Positions 1 to 9,037 of a stretch of 64,000 nucleotides of DNA are shown piece after piece. Every line of letters begins with the position of its first letter. Position 1 is the stretch's first letter. Below the pieces are notes generated by a model that was not told the origin of the DNA, ran no database searches, and saw nothing but the letters and a program-made list of their open reading frames with translations. The stretch is from Marinobacterium zhoushanense. Lineage in GTDB: Bacteria > Pseudomonadota > Gammaproteobacteria > Pseudomonadales > Balneatricaceae. The translations under genes were made by a program, and so were the position numbers. The DNA is taken from positions 851,998-915,997 of the forward strand of contig NZ_BMIJ01000001.1 of NCBI RefSeq assembly GCF_014641945.1. Reading direction: 5' to 3'.

Positions 1-207
1 TGCTGCGCCACTGTGGTAACCCGGTCGGTGGATACGCAGTGCATAGCGCCGGCCATCGGCGGTATCGACCCGGTATACGGCGTTTTCGCGATACTTCACC
101 AACTGCAGCTCGCTGTCCTGCAACGACCAGTGGCTCAGCGCCTGGGCCGCCATCTGCAACAAGCACTGACTCTGCTGTTCGGGGGTCAATTGATAGAATG
201 CGCTCAT
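1..207 (-). CDS. APH-family small-molecule kinase, N-terminal part (cut by left edge)
   Basis: The first 69 codons of a protein whose 3' end lies beyond the left edge. The visible residues include the nucleotide-fold start of aminoglycoside-phosphotransferase/homoserine-kinase-II-like enzymes ([16 protein letters not shown], then [13 protein letters not shown]). The ATG at 207-205 overlaps the stop of the upstream aminotransferase gene by 4 bp (ATGA), so the two are translationally coupled. Kinases of this kind pair with phospho-lyases of the AGXT2L group in hydroxylysine or ethanolamine-type catabolism: the kinase phosphorylates the alcohol and the lyase removes phosphate and ammonia. That role is inferred from the pairing; the substrate is not shown by the sequence. 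Confidence 0.7.
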   Translation of the reverse strand, partial: MSAFYQLTPEQQSQCLLQMAAQALSHWSLQDSELQLVKYRENAVYRVDTADGRRYALRIHRPGYHSGAA

Positions 208-1505
208 ACCCGGCCCTCCATCTCAGTCAGCACCTCGTCCAACATCTCCAGCAAAATATCCCCATGCTCTGGCTGGAATGGCATCGGAGGACGGAGCTTA
301 AGAATGGAGTTATGCACACCGATGGTGCTGATCAGCACACCCTTGTCGCGCATCCGATTGATAATGCGCCGAGCCTCGGCCTTGGCCGGTGCCTTGCTGG
401 TGCGGCTCTGTACCAGCTCAACACCGAAGAACATACCCAGGTCACGCACCTCACCGATCAGCTCGTGCTTTTGTTGCAGCTTGTTCAGGCCATCAGTCAC
501 ATAAGCTCCAGTGGTCACCGCGTTTTGCATCAGGTTGTCCTCTTGCAGAACGTCGAGCACCGCCATGCCAACGGCGCAGGATACGGGGTTACCGCCGAAG
601 GTATTGAAGTACATCGCCTCCTTGCTGAACGCCTCGATCATCTCCGGACGGGCCACGACACCGGCCAGCGGGTGGCCGTTGCCCATCGGCTTGCCCATCG
701 TCACGATATCGGGCGTTACGTCATACCATTGGTGGGCCCAGAAGTGTTTTCCGGAGCGACCGAATCCTACTTGCACCTCGTCAGCGATGTACACGCCACC
801 GGCCTTGCGCACCTTCGCTACCGCCTGTTCCAGAAAGCCGGCCGGTACATTGAGCAAGCCCTCATTGGCAAAGTCCGGGCAGACCAGTATCCCGGCTACC
901 TTAATACCCTCTGCATGAAAGGCGTCGATCGCCTGCTGCACGCGGTCGGCATAGGCCTGCGCCAACGCCTCGCCGGTCAGGCCGTCGATACCGCGGTAGG
1001 AGTCGGGTATTGGGAACGCCTTTACCCGCTTGGTGGTTTTCGCCTCCGGCATAAAGCCGGTACCGATCTCGGCCACCGCTTCGGTGTTGCCGTGATAGGC
1101 GAAGTCGGTGACGATGATCCCCTGCCCACCGGTGCAGTAGCGCGCCATGCGCAACGCTAGCTCGTTGGCCTCACTGCCGGTGCAGGTCAGCATCGCCATC
1201 TGCAGGCTGTCGTCGAACGTGGCGGTGAGCCGCTCCAGGTAATCGACGATATTGTTGTGCAGGTAGCGGGTGTGGATATTCAGAGTCGATGCCTGGCGGC
1301 TCAGCGCCTCGACTACGCGGGGGTTGCAGTGGCCCACGTGGGGCACGTTGTTGTAGACATCCAGGTAGCGCTTGCCCTCGCTATCCCAGAGCCAGACGCC
1401 CTCGCCACGCACCAGTTGCAGCGGCTTCTCGTAAAACAGCGGGGTGTGATGCCCCATGACACGGTATCTTCTGGACAGAAGATCCTGAGCCTGATTATCG
1501 GCCAT
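204..1505 (-). CDS. class III PLP aminotransferase, phospho-lyase (AGXT2L)-like
   Basis: 433 residues, full length for a fold-type I class III PLP enzyme. The N-terminal region (PHVGHCNP and the [18 protein letters not shown] stretch) resembles human ethanolamine-phosphate and phosphohydroxylysine phospho-lyases more than ordinary acetylornithine or GABA transaminases. Further family marks are [16 protein letters not shown] (phosphate and PLP contact), [11 protein letters not shown] (Asp to the pyridine nitrogen) and TMGKPMGNG, whose Lys should form the Schiff base. It is coupled by ATGA overlap to an APH-type kinase downstream. Its likely job is elimination of phosphate and ammonia from a phosphorylated amino alcohol to give an aldehyde, which the aldehyde dehydrogenase at 2.5-3.9 kb could oxidise. 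A true transaminase remains possible. Confidence 0.8.
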   Translation of the reverse strand: MADNQAQDLLSRRYRVMGHHTPLFYEKPLQLVRGEGVWLWDSEGKRYLDVYNNVPHVGHCNPRVVEALSRQASTLNIHTRYLHNNIVDYLERLTATFDDSLQMAMLTCTGSEANELALRMARYCTGGQGIIVTDFAYHGNTEAVAEIGTGFMPEAKTTKRVKAFPIPDSYRGIDGLTGEALAQAYADRVQQAIDAFHAEGIKVAGILVCPDFANEGLLNVPAGFLEQAVAKVRKAGGVYIADEVQVGFGRSGKHFWAHQWYDVTPDIVTMGKPMGNGHPLAGVVARPEMIEAFSKEAMYFNTFGGNPVSCAVGMAVLDVLQEDNLMQNAVTTGAYVTDGLNKLQQKHELIGEVRDLGMFFGVELVQSRTSKAPAKAEARRIINRMRDKGVLISTIGVHNSILKLRPPMPFQPEHGDILLEMLDEVLTEMEGRV

Positions 1506-1613
1506 AGCGATACTCGCCTCCTCAGCTAAAAGTAATCGACTGATTCAGCGTTCAGTATTGGGATCTAGGGCAAGATGCGGGATCCACCGGAAGGTGGACT
1601 TGGGGAAATAGCC

Positions 1614-2315
1614 TTAGCCGTTCAGGTCCAGCAGCACCTTGGCGACAAGCTCGCTGCGTTTTTTCACCTCCGTTTTTCGAAAGATCCGTATCAGATGGGT
1701 CTTGACCGTCGCCTCTCCCAAGGCGAGATCCGTGGCAATCGCCTTGTTACTGCTACCGCGCAGCACCAGTTCCAGCACATCGAGCTCACGCTCGGTCAAC
1801 TCGTACTTGGCGGCGAGATCCTGGCGTTCACTCTCCCTACGCGGCAGGTACACGGCGTTGAGGGCATATTCGAGAAAGGGCTGTACTTTCCTCAGTAAAT
1901 CCAACTCGTCGGCCCGGAAATTGCCCAGCGACTCCTCCCGCATAATGCTCAGTCCGGCGATGATCTGTCCCTCACGGCGGAAAAACATATCCACGACATA
2001 GCGATGGTTAAACGGCACCATGAAATTCTGGTAGTAGAGCGTCTGCTTGAGATGATGAGGGGCGATCCGCGAGTCCAGCGTGACCAGTACCTCATCGCTG
2101 TTTGCGAAACGCTCTGGATGTAACGGATCGAGTGCGCCGTACTCCGAGGCGTAGGCCTTCTCCGCATCGGCGGCAAGATTATAGAGCACCGCCCCCTTGT
2201 GCTGCATGCCGGGATCGACCAGGAAAAAGGCGGAACTGCTCAAGGAAACCAGGCTGGAGATCAACTCCAGGCTCTTCTGCTGAAACTCCCGTGTGTCGGC
2301 ATGTTCAATCGTCAT
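1614..2315 (-). CDS. LuxR-family transcriptional regulator
   Basis: About 233 residues. The C-terminal ~60 form a GerE/LuxR helix-turn-helix (LTERELDVLELVLRGSSNKA, then GEATVKTHLIRIFRK). The N-terminal ~160 residues match no sensor domain I can name. It has no receiver aspartate signature, so it is not a classical NarL-type response regulator. The ATG at 2315 is preferred to a TTG one codon upstream; no strong ribosome site is visible. It sits between the aminotransferase gene and the aldehyde dehydrogenase gene, all on the minus strand. A terminator after the dehydrogenase suggests it has its own promoter. It is the probable local regulator of this catabolic unit (inference). Confidence 0.85.
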   Translation of the reverse strand: MTIEHADTREFQQKSLELISSLVSLSSSAFFLVDPGMQHKGAVLYNLAADAEKAYASEYGALDPLHPERFANSDEVLVTLDSRIAPHHLKQTLYYQNFMVPFNHRYVVDMFFRREGQIIAGLSIMREESLGNFRADELDLLRKVQPFLEYALNAVYLPRRESERQDLAAKYELTERELDVLELVLRGSSNKAIATDLALGEATVKTHLIRIFRKTEVKKRSELVAKVLLDLNG

Positions 2316-2408
2316 CAACGCTACTCATGCATTTCGTGATACGACTGAAAGTTAACATCATAATCTCTTCCTTGTCCCCCTGTGCAGTCGAAGGATGCTG
2401 CCGAATAC

Positions 2409-2432
2409 AAAAAAGGCCCCTGCTCGGGGGCC
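2409..2432 (-). terminator. rho-independent terminator after the aldehyde dehydrogenase gene
   Basis: On the minus strand, GGCCCC and GGGGCC arms with a 6-nt loop are followed by six T. It lies about 55 bp past the stop of the aldehyde dehydrogenase gene and upstream of the LuxR gene. Confidence 0.85.
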
Positions 2433-2486
2433 AATCTGATTCTCCGGTGTACAGGAGCCAGGGGTGGAATGATGAGGTCCTGAGTG

Positions 2487-3902
2487 TCAGGCGCGTTTGA
2501 TGCTGAGCAGCTGGGATTGGGTATATTCGAGCAGTCCCTCCTCGCCGAACTCGACACCGAAACCGGACATCTTGCAGCCGCCGAACGGGCAGTGCGGCAA
2601 CACTTCGGCGTGGTTGTTGATCCAGGCGGTACCGCTCTCCAGACGCACCGCGACCTTGCGTGCCTGCTCGATATCGCTGCCCCAGACCGAGCCGCCGAGG
2701 CCGTTGGGGTTGTCGTTGGCGCGGGCGATCGCGTCTTCGATATCGCTGTAGCGGATCACCGGCAAGGCCGGGCCGAACTGCTCTTCGTCCACCAGGCGGG
2801 TGCCATCGGTAATGTCGGCGACGATGGTCGGCGGGTAGAAGTAGCCGTTGCCCGGTAGCGCTTCGCCGCCGCAGAGTACCTTCGCGCCCTGGGCGCGGGC
2901 ATCCTCGACCAGCTCTTTGACCAACTCAAACTGCGACTTGTTCTGTACCGGTCCGAAGGTGACACCCTCCTCCAGGCCGGAACCCACTTTCTGCTGCCGT
3001 GCAATATCGGCCAAGCGCTGACACAGCTCGTCATACAGCGAATCATGCACATAGAGGCGCTTCAGCGCCGCGCAGGTCTGCCCCATGTTGAGGAAGGCGG
3101 TCTGGAAGATCCCCATCGCCACCGCGTCCAGATCGGCGTCGGGCAGTACGATACCAGCATCGTTGCCACCCAGTTCCAGGGTCAGGCGCTTCAGGTTGCC
3201 GGCGGCATTGCGCATGATGTCCTGGCCGGTCGGGGTCGAACCGGTGAACACGATCTTGTTGATATCCGGATGACCGGTCATGGCACGGCCGATACCGCCC
3301 TCGCCGGTGACGATGTTGATCACGCCGGCCGGTACCTGCTCGTTGATCAACTCGACCAGACGGAGGGTATTGAACGGGGTCAGCGAAGAGGGTTTAACCA
3401 CCACCGTGTTACCGGTGCGCAGTGCCGGCATGATGTGCCATACCGCGATCATCAGCGGCCAGTTCCAGGGGGTGATCGAGCCGACCACGCCCAGTGGCTT
3501 GTGATGCAGTTCGGCCAGGCGCTGCTCGCTGTCCTCGATCACCTTGACCGGGATCTCCAGCTCGGCCGTGTAGCGGGTCCAGGCGATGGCACCGCCCACC
3601 TCCATCTGCGCCAGCGCCAGCGGCTTGCCCTGCTCGCGGGTGACGATCTGCGCCAGCTCATCGGCGTTGGCTTCGATGGCGTCGGCGATACGGTGCAGGA
3701 TCGCCTTGCGCTCGGCGTCCGAGCTGTACTGCCAGCTTTTGAACGCTTCGGCCGCGGCAGCGACCGCCTGATCGACCTGCTCCGGTGAGGCTGCGGGGCA
3801 GTCCGCGAAGCGCTCGCCGGTGGCCGGATCGATCACGGCGAAGGGGTCTTTGGCACCGGCGGTAGTCTGTCCACCGATAAGCAGGGAGTATTCAGTCTTC
3901 AT
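2487..3902 (-). CDS. NAD(P)-dependent aldehyde dehydrogenase
   Basis: 471 residues, normal length for the ALDH superfamily. NAD-binding and catalytic signatures are in order: TPWNWPLMIA (oxyanion Asn), VVKPSSLTP (cofactor Lys), FTGSTPTG, LTLELGGNDAGIV (general-base Glu) and MGQTCAALKRLYV (catalytic Cys). The C-terminal part has EEQFGPALPV and CPFGGCKMSGFG. The start ATG is preceded by AGAGGA at proper spacing. It closely resembles succinate-semialdehyde and related small-aldehyde dehydrogenases, but the sequence does not fix the substrate. Next to a kinase/phospho-lyase pair, it probably oxidises the aldehyde they release. Confidence 0.9.
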   Translation of the reverse strand: MKTEYSLLIGGQTTAGAKDPFAVIDPATGERFADCPAASPEQVDQAVAAAAEAFKSWQYSSDAERKAILHRIADAIEANADELAQIVTREQGKPLALAQMEVGGAIAWTRYTAELEIPVKVIEDSEQRLAELHHKPLGVVGSITPWNWPLMIAVWHIMPALRTGNTVVVKPSSLTPFNTLRLVELINEQVPAGVINIVTGEGGIGRAMTGHPDINKIVFTGSTPTGQDIMRNAAGNLKRLTLELGGNDAGIVLPDADLDAVAMGIFQTAFLNMGQTCAALKRLYVHDSLYDELCQRLADIARQQKVGSGLEEGVTFGPVQNKSQFELVKELVEDARAQGAKVLCGGEALPGNGYFYPPTIVADITDGTRLVDEEQFGPALPVIRYSDIEDAIARANDNPNGLGGSVWGSDIEQARKVAVRLESGTAWINNHAEVLPHCPFGGCKMSGFGVEFGEEGLLEYTQSQLLSIKRA

Positions 3903-3930
3903 TTGCAGATCCTCTGGGGCCTTTAAGCAA

Positions 3931-3957
3931 CAGGAGCCGGCGACGAGGCCGGCCCTG
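3931..3957 (-). terminator. GC-rich hairpin downstream of the porin gene
   Basis: CAGG plus GCCGGC pairs with GCCGGC plus CCTG, ten base pairs with one bulged A and a 6-nt loop. It lies ~50 bp past the porin stop. There is no convincing T tract, so terminator function is uncertain. Confidence 0.35.
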
Positions 3958-4004
3958 TGCGGATATATCTTGTAATTAGCCTTGTAGTGAGTCTTGTAAT
4001 CAGT

Positions 4005-5303
4005 TTAGAACGGTACGATCGCCAGCACCTGAACATAGGTGTTGGTATCGTCGTTGCCCTGGGTGCTGGTAGCCGCATCCGGGGTGTAGAAGCCGACCAG
4101 CGGGCTGATGATCAGGTGATCGTGCGCCACCCACTCCGCCCAGATATCGATCTCGTTGGCATCGTTGCTGCCGGAGCCGCCCACCGTATCGCTGAAGTCG
4201 AAGTACGACGCGCCCACCGTCAGCATCTCGGTCGGGTTGGCTTTCACGCCCAGATAATGAATGTCGGCATCGGTACCGAAGGGACCGGCATAGTTGCCGG
4301 CCACTTCACCCTGGAACCAGGTGCCGTAACCGCGGTTGAAGCCGAAGAACAGCGGGTCGTAGCCCTCATCGTAGCTGGTGTAGCGGTAGTTCAGGCTCGG
4401 CGACCAGGGCAGGTCGGCGAAGGTCCAGCCCGCCTCGGCGTACCAGGCGTTGGCGTCCGGGTTACTGTTGCCCTGGGACTGATCCACGTACTCGGCGGAG
4501 AGGAACAGGTTCTCGACCCCGGCGTTGCCCTGGAAGCGAACGCTGGTGGTCTTCTGGCCGTCGCGACCGTCGTAACCGAAGAACGCGGCTTCGTTGTCAT
4601 CCACGTCCAGCCCCTTCAGGTGCATCAGGCCGAAGGTGCCCTTGTCGGTGACGTACTCCAGGTTGATCCCGGACATCTCGACGCTGGCCTGGGCCGGGTT
4701 GTCGGATTCGAACCAGAACAGATCGCCACGCGGGCCGGACTCACCGCCGACACGCAGCACGGCGGTCTTGTCGAACGCCTTGCGCGCGGCCAGCCAGTAG
4801 GCGCCGCCACGGTTGGCGCTGAACCCCGGCACGATGCCGTCCAGCCCCTCGCCCATGTTCAGCGAGTCACCGTTGAGGATGAAACCGTCACCGAAGGTCA
4901 GGTTCTGGCGACCGAAGGAGAACTCGACCATCTCGGTACGGTAACCCACGTACAGGTCTTCGATATCGGTGTCGCGCTCGTCACCGGTGGTCAGGCCAGC
5001 GGCATCGCCATCGCCCCAGGTGCCGGAGGTCACGGCATTGACCGCACCGAACAGACTACCGTTGCCGACCACCTTGCTGCCGGAGAAGCCGTACTTGGCA
5101 TAGCCTTCACTCCAAGCAGGGCTGGATTCGCTGTTGCCGTAGGTCTCTTCGCTGCTGAAATGGCCGAGGATCACCTCGATATCCAGGTTCAGCTCGGTGC
5201 CGTCCTGGTTGTACAGGTTGTAGGCGGAGGCTGGTGCAGACAAAGCTGCAGCAGCTGCGACCAGCAGGTATCCAGATGTGCGACGGAAAATCTGATTCTT
5301 CAT
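4005..5303 (-). CDS. outer-membrane beta-barrel porin
   Basis: 432 residues starting at the second ATG, which has GAGGA ~9 nt upstream; an alternative ATG three codons earlier abuts the ribosome site. The N-terminus is a signal peptide (hydrophobic LLVAAAAALS, cut expected after APASA). The mature part has alternating amphipathic strands (FSFGRQNLTFGDGF, LNYRYTSYDEG) and ends in Phe (LAIVPF), as outer-membrane barrels do. It resembles the alginate-export/OprD-like substrate-specific porins found beside catabolic genes in gammaproteobacteria. Probable role: passage of the substrate used by the neighbouring kinase, lyase and dehydrogenase unit. Substrate unknown. Confidence 0.75.
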   Translation of the reverse strand: MKNQIFRRTSGYLLVAAAAALSAPASAYNLYNQDGTELNLDIEVILGHFSSEETYGNSESSPAWSEGYAKYGFSGSKVVGNGSLFGAVNAVTSGTWGDGDAAGLTTGDERDTDIEDLYVGYRTEMVEFSFGRQNLTFGDGFILNGDSLNMGEGLDGIVPGFSANRGGAYWLAARKAFDKTAVLRVGGESGPRGDLFWFESDNPAQASVEMSGINLEYVTDKGTFGLMHLKGLDVDDNEAAFFGYDGRDGQKTTSVRFQGNAGVENLFLSAEYVDQSQGNSNPDANAWYAEAGWTFADLPWSPSLNYRYTSYDEGYDPLFFGFNRGYGTWFQGEVAGNYAGPFGTDADIHYLGVKANPTEMLTVGASYFDFSDTVGGSGSNDANEIDIWAEWVAHDHLIISPLVGFYTPDAATSTQGNDDTNTYVQVLAIVPF

Positions 5304-5455
5304 TAGCGTCATTCCTCGGGAGTGTGACCAGATGCCGCCCAGGCATCCTTTCTACGCGGAAAAAGTTCTGTGACGCTTGAAGACTAAAACCCGGCTGTAA
5401 ACCAGTTATGCGGTTGTTGATCGAAGTTGTGGAGTTTTGTAACCAGTTGTAAATA

Positions 5456-5494
5456 TCACGACCGCCCCAGCGCTTTGAGTCGGCGGTACAGGGT
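5456..5494 (-). pseudogene. possible remnant of a Fis-type helix-turn-helix C-terminus
   Basis: The minus strand encodes TLYRRLKALGRS and then a stop. TLYRRLK-LG is the typical last helix of sigma-54 activators and other Fis-type DNA-binding domains. Nothing upstream in this frame continues the protein, since the IS1380-like remnant abuts it. It may be the tail of a regulator gene cut by the insertion. The match is short and could be chance. Confidence 0.25.
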
Positions 5495-5709
5495 CAAAAC
5501 TCGTGCGAGGCGGGGGCACTCCGATCCGTTATCCAGGTGCCGTGGAGAGCGATGCACGGCTCCCACAGCACAGGGTAACTCTCGATGATGACCTGCCGAT
5601 CCATACCGGCTTCGAAACGATGCTGCATCGAGGTGCTGGCCAGAGGCTCATCCCGCCCGAGGGCTGCTTCCAGCGCGAAGTCGGCGCACAACTGCGCGTG
5701 ATTGGTGAC
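5494..5709 (-). pseudogene. IS1380-like transposase remnant (middle part)
   Basis: Translated on the minus strand, this stretch reads VTNHAQLCADFALEAALGRD, then EPLAS, MQHRFEAGMDRQ and ESYPVLWEPCIALHGT. This order resembles the conserved part of IS1380-family transposases (NDH-QLR-D, then LAS-PTL-R-EN, then VLVEQFIASH). An in-frame stop lies just upstream and another ends the fragment, and no catalytic DDE domain follows, so it is dead. It is the main content of the gap between the porin gene and the SnoaL-like gene (5304-5740). A second fragment of the same family lies at 13.6 kb in the same orientation. Confidence 0.55.
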
Positions 5710-5740
5710 GCGGCCTTTCGCCCCTTTTCAGAAACACCCA

Positions 5741-6130
5741 TTACTTGACGCTGGTGGACTGGAAATTCAGCAGTGCCCAGTTACCGCGCTCCTGGCGGTG
5801 CCACACTTCGGTGATCGCGGACACCGGCGATGTCGGTTCCTCCTGCCCCTCGCGCTGTAACTTCATCCTCAGGATGCCGGTCAGGATTGCCACCTCGCCC
5901 ATCACGCTGATCTGGCGGTCCGAGACCTCAACCTTGAGGAAACGCACAGACTGCAAGAAATCGAGATAGCTGTCCCGGTTATCGATCCGGCCCGGCGCAT
6001 GGATATAGTGCAGATTCGGTGACAGCAACGGCTCCATCGCCGCCCGATCGCCCGCGACCAGCGCGCTCGCACGCGCCAGATGGGCTCCATACACAGCCGC
6101 TTCGGCACTGTGCAGCGCTTTTTCACTCAT
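5741..6130 (-). CDS. SnoaL/NTF2-like small protein
   Basis: 129 residues. The ATG at 6130 is favoured by AAGGAGG six bases upstream. The pattern (LLSPNLHYIHAPGRIDNRD, ILTGILRMKL, ITEVWHRQERGNWALLNFQS) fits the SnoaL/DUF4440 class of the NTF2-like fold, a cone-shaped cytoplasmic domain used by small isomerases, hydrolases and accessory proteins. It is the last gene of the array that starts with the FAH hydrolase at 13.4 kb, 28 bp after the TRAP permease gene. It may be an accessory or isomerase in that aromatic pathway; no catalytic residue can be assigned. Confidence 0.7.
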   Translation of the reverse strand: MSEKALHSAEAAVYGAHLARASALVAGDRAAMEPLLSPNLHYIHAPGRIDNRDSYLDFLQSVRFLKVEVSDRQISVMGEVAILTGILRMKLQREGQEEPTSPVSAITEVWHRQERGNWALLNFQSTSVK

Positions 6131-6161
6131 CAAAACCTCCTTCGGTAGTGCTCAGCACAGA

Positions 6162-7442
6162 TCACATCAACCCAAACATTGCAGGTAGCCACAGCGACAG
6201 CGCCGGAACCACGTTGATCAGCGCCATACACAGGAACATCATCAGCAGGAAGGGCATCATCGACTTGAACAGCGCCGACATGGAGATCGGTGTGGTCGCC
6301 ATCACCACGAAGAGTCCCGGCCCCAATGGTGGTGTGACCAGCCCGACCAGCGTTGCCAGGCTGATGACGACACCAAAGTGGATAGGATCGATCCCCATCG
6401 CCAGCGCCGCCGGCAATACGATCGGCACCATCACGATCAGGATGCTCATGCTCTCCAGGAACATCCCCAGTACTATGATCAGCAGGTTGATCAGCAGCAG
6501 GAACACGATCGGTGAGTCGGTCACTCCGTTGATCAGCGCTACCACCCGATCGGGTACCTCTTCGAACGAGAGCGCCCAACCGAACATGGTGGCCGAAGCG
6601 ATCAAGCCGGTGATCATCGCGGCATTGAGTGCAACCCGAAACAGCACGTCCGGCAGTTCGGACCAGCGCAGCGAGCGGTAGACCAACGTGCCGATCAGCA
6701 GCGCCAGCAGGGAGCCGATCGCACCCGCCTCGGTGGGTGTCATCACCCCCGCCGCGATGCCGGTGATAATGATCAGCGGAATACTCAACGGCACGATATC
6801 CTTGAGGAACTCCGCCGGCGTGACTTTAGGTGCATCCGCCTGTCCCTCACGCGGGAACCCGCAGAACAGACCGATCAGAAAGATGATAATCGCGAATCCG
6901 ATGGTGATCAGAATCCCCGGTACCACTCCGGCCATGAACAGCGCGCCCACCGGCTGAAAAGCGATGACACCGTAGATGATCATCACCATCGACGGTGGAA
7001 TGATCGGCCCGAGCAGTCCGCCGGAGACCGTCACCGCCGAGGCGAAGTCGCGCTTGAAACCCTTCTTTTCCATCGCCGGGATCATCACCCGACTCATGAC
7101 CGCTATCTGGGCCAGCGCGGAGCCGAGGATCGAGCTGGTGATGGCATTGGTCAGCAGGTTCACATAGGCGAGACCACCGTGCAGTCGACCGACCAGCATC
7201 GACGCGAGTGCGATCAGCCGGTCGGTCAAGCCGCCCCGATTCATCAGCTCCCCCACCATCATGAACAGGGGGATCGCCAACAACCCGCTCTTCTCAAGCG
7301 AGCCATAGAGTTGCAGCGGCAGGCTGCCCATCAGCATACTGAGATCGCTTTGCTGCAGAAATACCAGAGTACCGACGAGCAGGGTGATCAGGATCGGCAA
7401 TCCCATGAACAGGGAGATGAAGAATACCGCCAGGGTGATCAT
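6162..7442 (-). CDS. TRAP transporter large permease (DctM family)
   Basis: 426 residues, very hydrophobic with about 12 membrane segments, the usual size for DctM. The family stretches are present: GGLLGPIIPPSMVMIIYGV, TPTEAGAIGSLLAL and VTPPLGPGLFV. The start MITLAVFF overlaps the small-permease stop by 4 bp (ATGA), so I reject a longer reading. It forms the Na+-driven channel subunit of a TRAP system in the inner membrane with the two genes upstream. Placement after the MhpA-like hydroxylase suggests an aromatic or related carboxylate substrate. Confidence 0.93.
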   Translation of the reverse strand: MITLAVFFISLFMGLPILITLLVGTLVFLQQSDLSMLMGSLPLQLYGSLEKSGLLAIPLFMMVGELMNRGGLTDRLIALASMLVGRLHGGLAYVNLLTNAITSSILGSALAQIAVMSRVMIPAMEKKGFKRDFASAVTVSGGLLGPIIPPSMVMIIYGVIAFQPVGALFMAGVVPGILITIGFAIIIFLIGLFCGFPREGQADAPKVTPAEFLKDIVPLSIPLIIITGIAAGVMTPTEAGAIGSLLALLIGTLVYRSLRWSELPDVLFRVALNAAMITGLIASATMFGWALSFEEVPDRVVALINGVTDSPIVFLLLINLLIIVLGMFLESMSILIVMVPIVLPAALAMGIDPIHFGVVISLATLVGLVTPPLGPGLFVVMATTPISMSALFKSMMPFLLMMFLCMALINVVPALSLWLPAMFGLM

Positions 7443-7939
7443 ACGCCCTCCCCCAACACCAGGTTGCGCAGCGATTCGAACCAGTTGACGAGCTGATGAA
7501 AACTCATCGCCATCAGCGCGATCAGCAGTACGCCGTAGTTGTACCAACGGGGTAACTGGGTAGTCGGTGACAACTCACTCTGCACCAGCGGATCAGACAC
7601 CCATTGATAGGTAAGCCAGGCGAAAAGGGCCAGGCTTGCCAGCGCCACCAGCTGGAACAGGCAGCTCACCAGTCGGCGCAGCGGCTTTGCCAGCATCAGA
7701 TAGATGAAATCGATCGCGACCAGTTGCTGCTGGTAGATCAGGTAACTGACGCCCAGAAAGCTCATAGCCACCAGGATCTGCACCGCAACCTCCTCAGCCC
7801 AGAACAGCGGCGAGTCGAAGAGATAGCGCAGTACCACCTGGGCGATCAGCAGTAGTCCCAACGATGCGGAGAGGGCGACAAGGGTCCACTTTTCTATTTG
7901 GGCGAGCCCGCGGTTCACCCAGCTTATTATGGTCAGCAT
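7439..7939 (-). CDS. TRAP transporter small permease (DctQ family)
   Basis: 166 residues with four predicted membrane segments and the DctQ pattern (VVLRYLFDSPLFWAEEVAVQ and SYLIYQQQLVAIDF). It sits between the binding-protein gene, 57 bp upstream, and the large-permease gene, which it overlaps by 4 bp. It couples the large permease to the periplasmic binding protein in the inner membrane. Confidence 0.92.
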   Translation of the reverse strand: MLTIISWVNRGLAQIEKWTLVALSASLGLLLIAQVVLRYLFDSPLFWAEEVAVQILVAMSFLGVSYLIYQQQLVAIDFIYLMLAKPLRRLVSCLFQLVALASLALFAWLTYQWVSDPLVQSELSPTTQLPRWYNYGVLLIALMAMSFHQLVNWFESLRNLVLGEGV

Positions 7940-7996
7940 AGAGAGTCTCCGAACCCGCCGGGCAGACAGGCTGCATCCGACGGGTAGCGCTTGAGC

Positions 7997-8989
7997 TTAT
8001 TGTTGTTGCGCCCGTACCTGATTGTAGAAATCGGCAATCAGCTTATCGTTCTCGATGTAACGGTCGCGGATACTCTTCGCCTCCTGCGCATAATCAGCCG
8101 CATCAATGCGGATGATATTGACCTTCGCATCCTTCAACGTCTGTAGATTGGCCTGCTCCACCTTCGCCTGCTCTTCGATACCCCACTGCTCGGCATCGGC
8201 GAACACCTCGCGGATCAGGGCCTGATCCTCTGCACTCTGCTTATCCCACCATTTTTTCGACACCAGCATGATGCCGGGGAAGGTCATATGGTTGGTCAGG
8301 GTCAGGTTGGGCGCCTGCTGGTAAAGCTTCAGCGCCACCACCAGATCCAGGTCCACATCGACGATATCCAGCAGATTGGTGGTCAACGCAGGTGCTATCT
8401 CCGGCAACGGCAGTGCAGTGGGTGCAGAGTTGTTGCTCAGCCACCATTCGTTGAAGATCGGTGCCGGGAAAGCGCGCACCTTCTTGTTCGCGATATCCGT
8501 CAGGCTGTTGACCGGCTCCACCGAGATCAGGTGGCGCATGCCGGCAATTACGTAACCCAGACCAACCATCCCCTGCGCGTCCATCTTGTCGAGCATCGCC
8601 TTGGCCGCCGGCAGCTGAGTTGCCTTGCCTGCCCCCTCGACGCCGTTGAACAGCCCCGGCAGGAACCAGCCGTTCAGGGAGGATTCCCGGTTGGTCATGA
8701 ATCCTGCGGGAATCACGGCGAAGTTCAGGGCGCCAGCCTGCAGCATCTGGGCGTTCTCCGGATCGCGACCCAGCTTGCCGAACGGGAACACCTTGATCTC
8801 CAGCCGACCGTCGCTTTTCGCTTTCAGCTCCTCGGCAAACCTCTCCGATACTTTGCTGAAGATATGCCCCGGTGGTACCGGGGTACTCAACCGCAGGCTT
8901 GCAGCCGATGCGGTATTAAGGGTCAACGCCATTGCGGCAAGCGCCGCTGTGATGATCGTTTTCAGCCTTCTGTTGGTTACCCATTTCAT
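7997..8989 (-). CDS. TRAP transporter substrate-binding protein (DctP family)
   Basis: 330 residues. The ATG at 8989 has AGGTGA five bases upstream; a GTG three codons earlier lies inside that ribosome site. A signal peptide (LKTIITAALAAMALTLNTASA) is followed by the DctP fold: LRLSTPVPPGHIFSKVSERF, IKVFPFGKLGRDPE and KVRAFPAPIFNEWW. The arginine in KVRAF is the position that usually clamps a substrate carboxylate. It follows the flavin hydroxylase gene by ~48 bp in the same direction, which supports co-expression. Substrate not determined; an aromatic acid is the simplest guess from context. Confidence 0.92.
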   Translation of the reverse strand: MKWVTNRRLKTIITAALAAMALTLNTASAASLRLSTPVPPGHIFSKVSERFAEELKAKSDGRLEIKVFPFGKLGRDPENAQMLQAGALNFAVIPAGFMTNRESSLNGWFLPGLFNGVEGAGKATQLPAAKAMLDKMDAQGMVGLGYVIAGMRHLISVEPVNSLTDIANKKVRAFPAPIFNEWWLSNNSAPTALPLPEIAPALTTNLLDIVDVDLDLVVALKLYQQAPNLTLTNHMTFPGIMLVSKKWWDKQSAEDQALIREVFADAEQWGIEEQAKVEQANLQTLKDAKVNIIRIDAADYAQEAKSIRDRYIENDKLIADFYNQVRAQQQ

Positions 8990-9037
8990 GAATATCACCT
9001 CTAATATTTATTATTGGTTCGGGTTGGTTTTCGATCC

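Noticed and set aside
204..1505. Long open frames on the plus strand over the aminotransferase gene and similar frames elsewhere
   Set aside because: They are antisense shadows of GC-rich real genes, with no conserved motif and no ribosome site.
3957..5306. 449-codon plus-strand frame opposite the porin gene
   Set aside because: Low-complexity Val/Gly/Ala composition and no family resemblance; the minus-strand porin has a signal peptide and barrel signature.
5494..5691. A separate small gene between the porin and SnoaL-like genes
   Set aside because: Its sequence reads as a middle piece of an IS1380-like transposase with stops on both sides, so I list it as a remnant.
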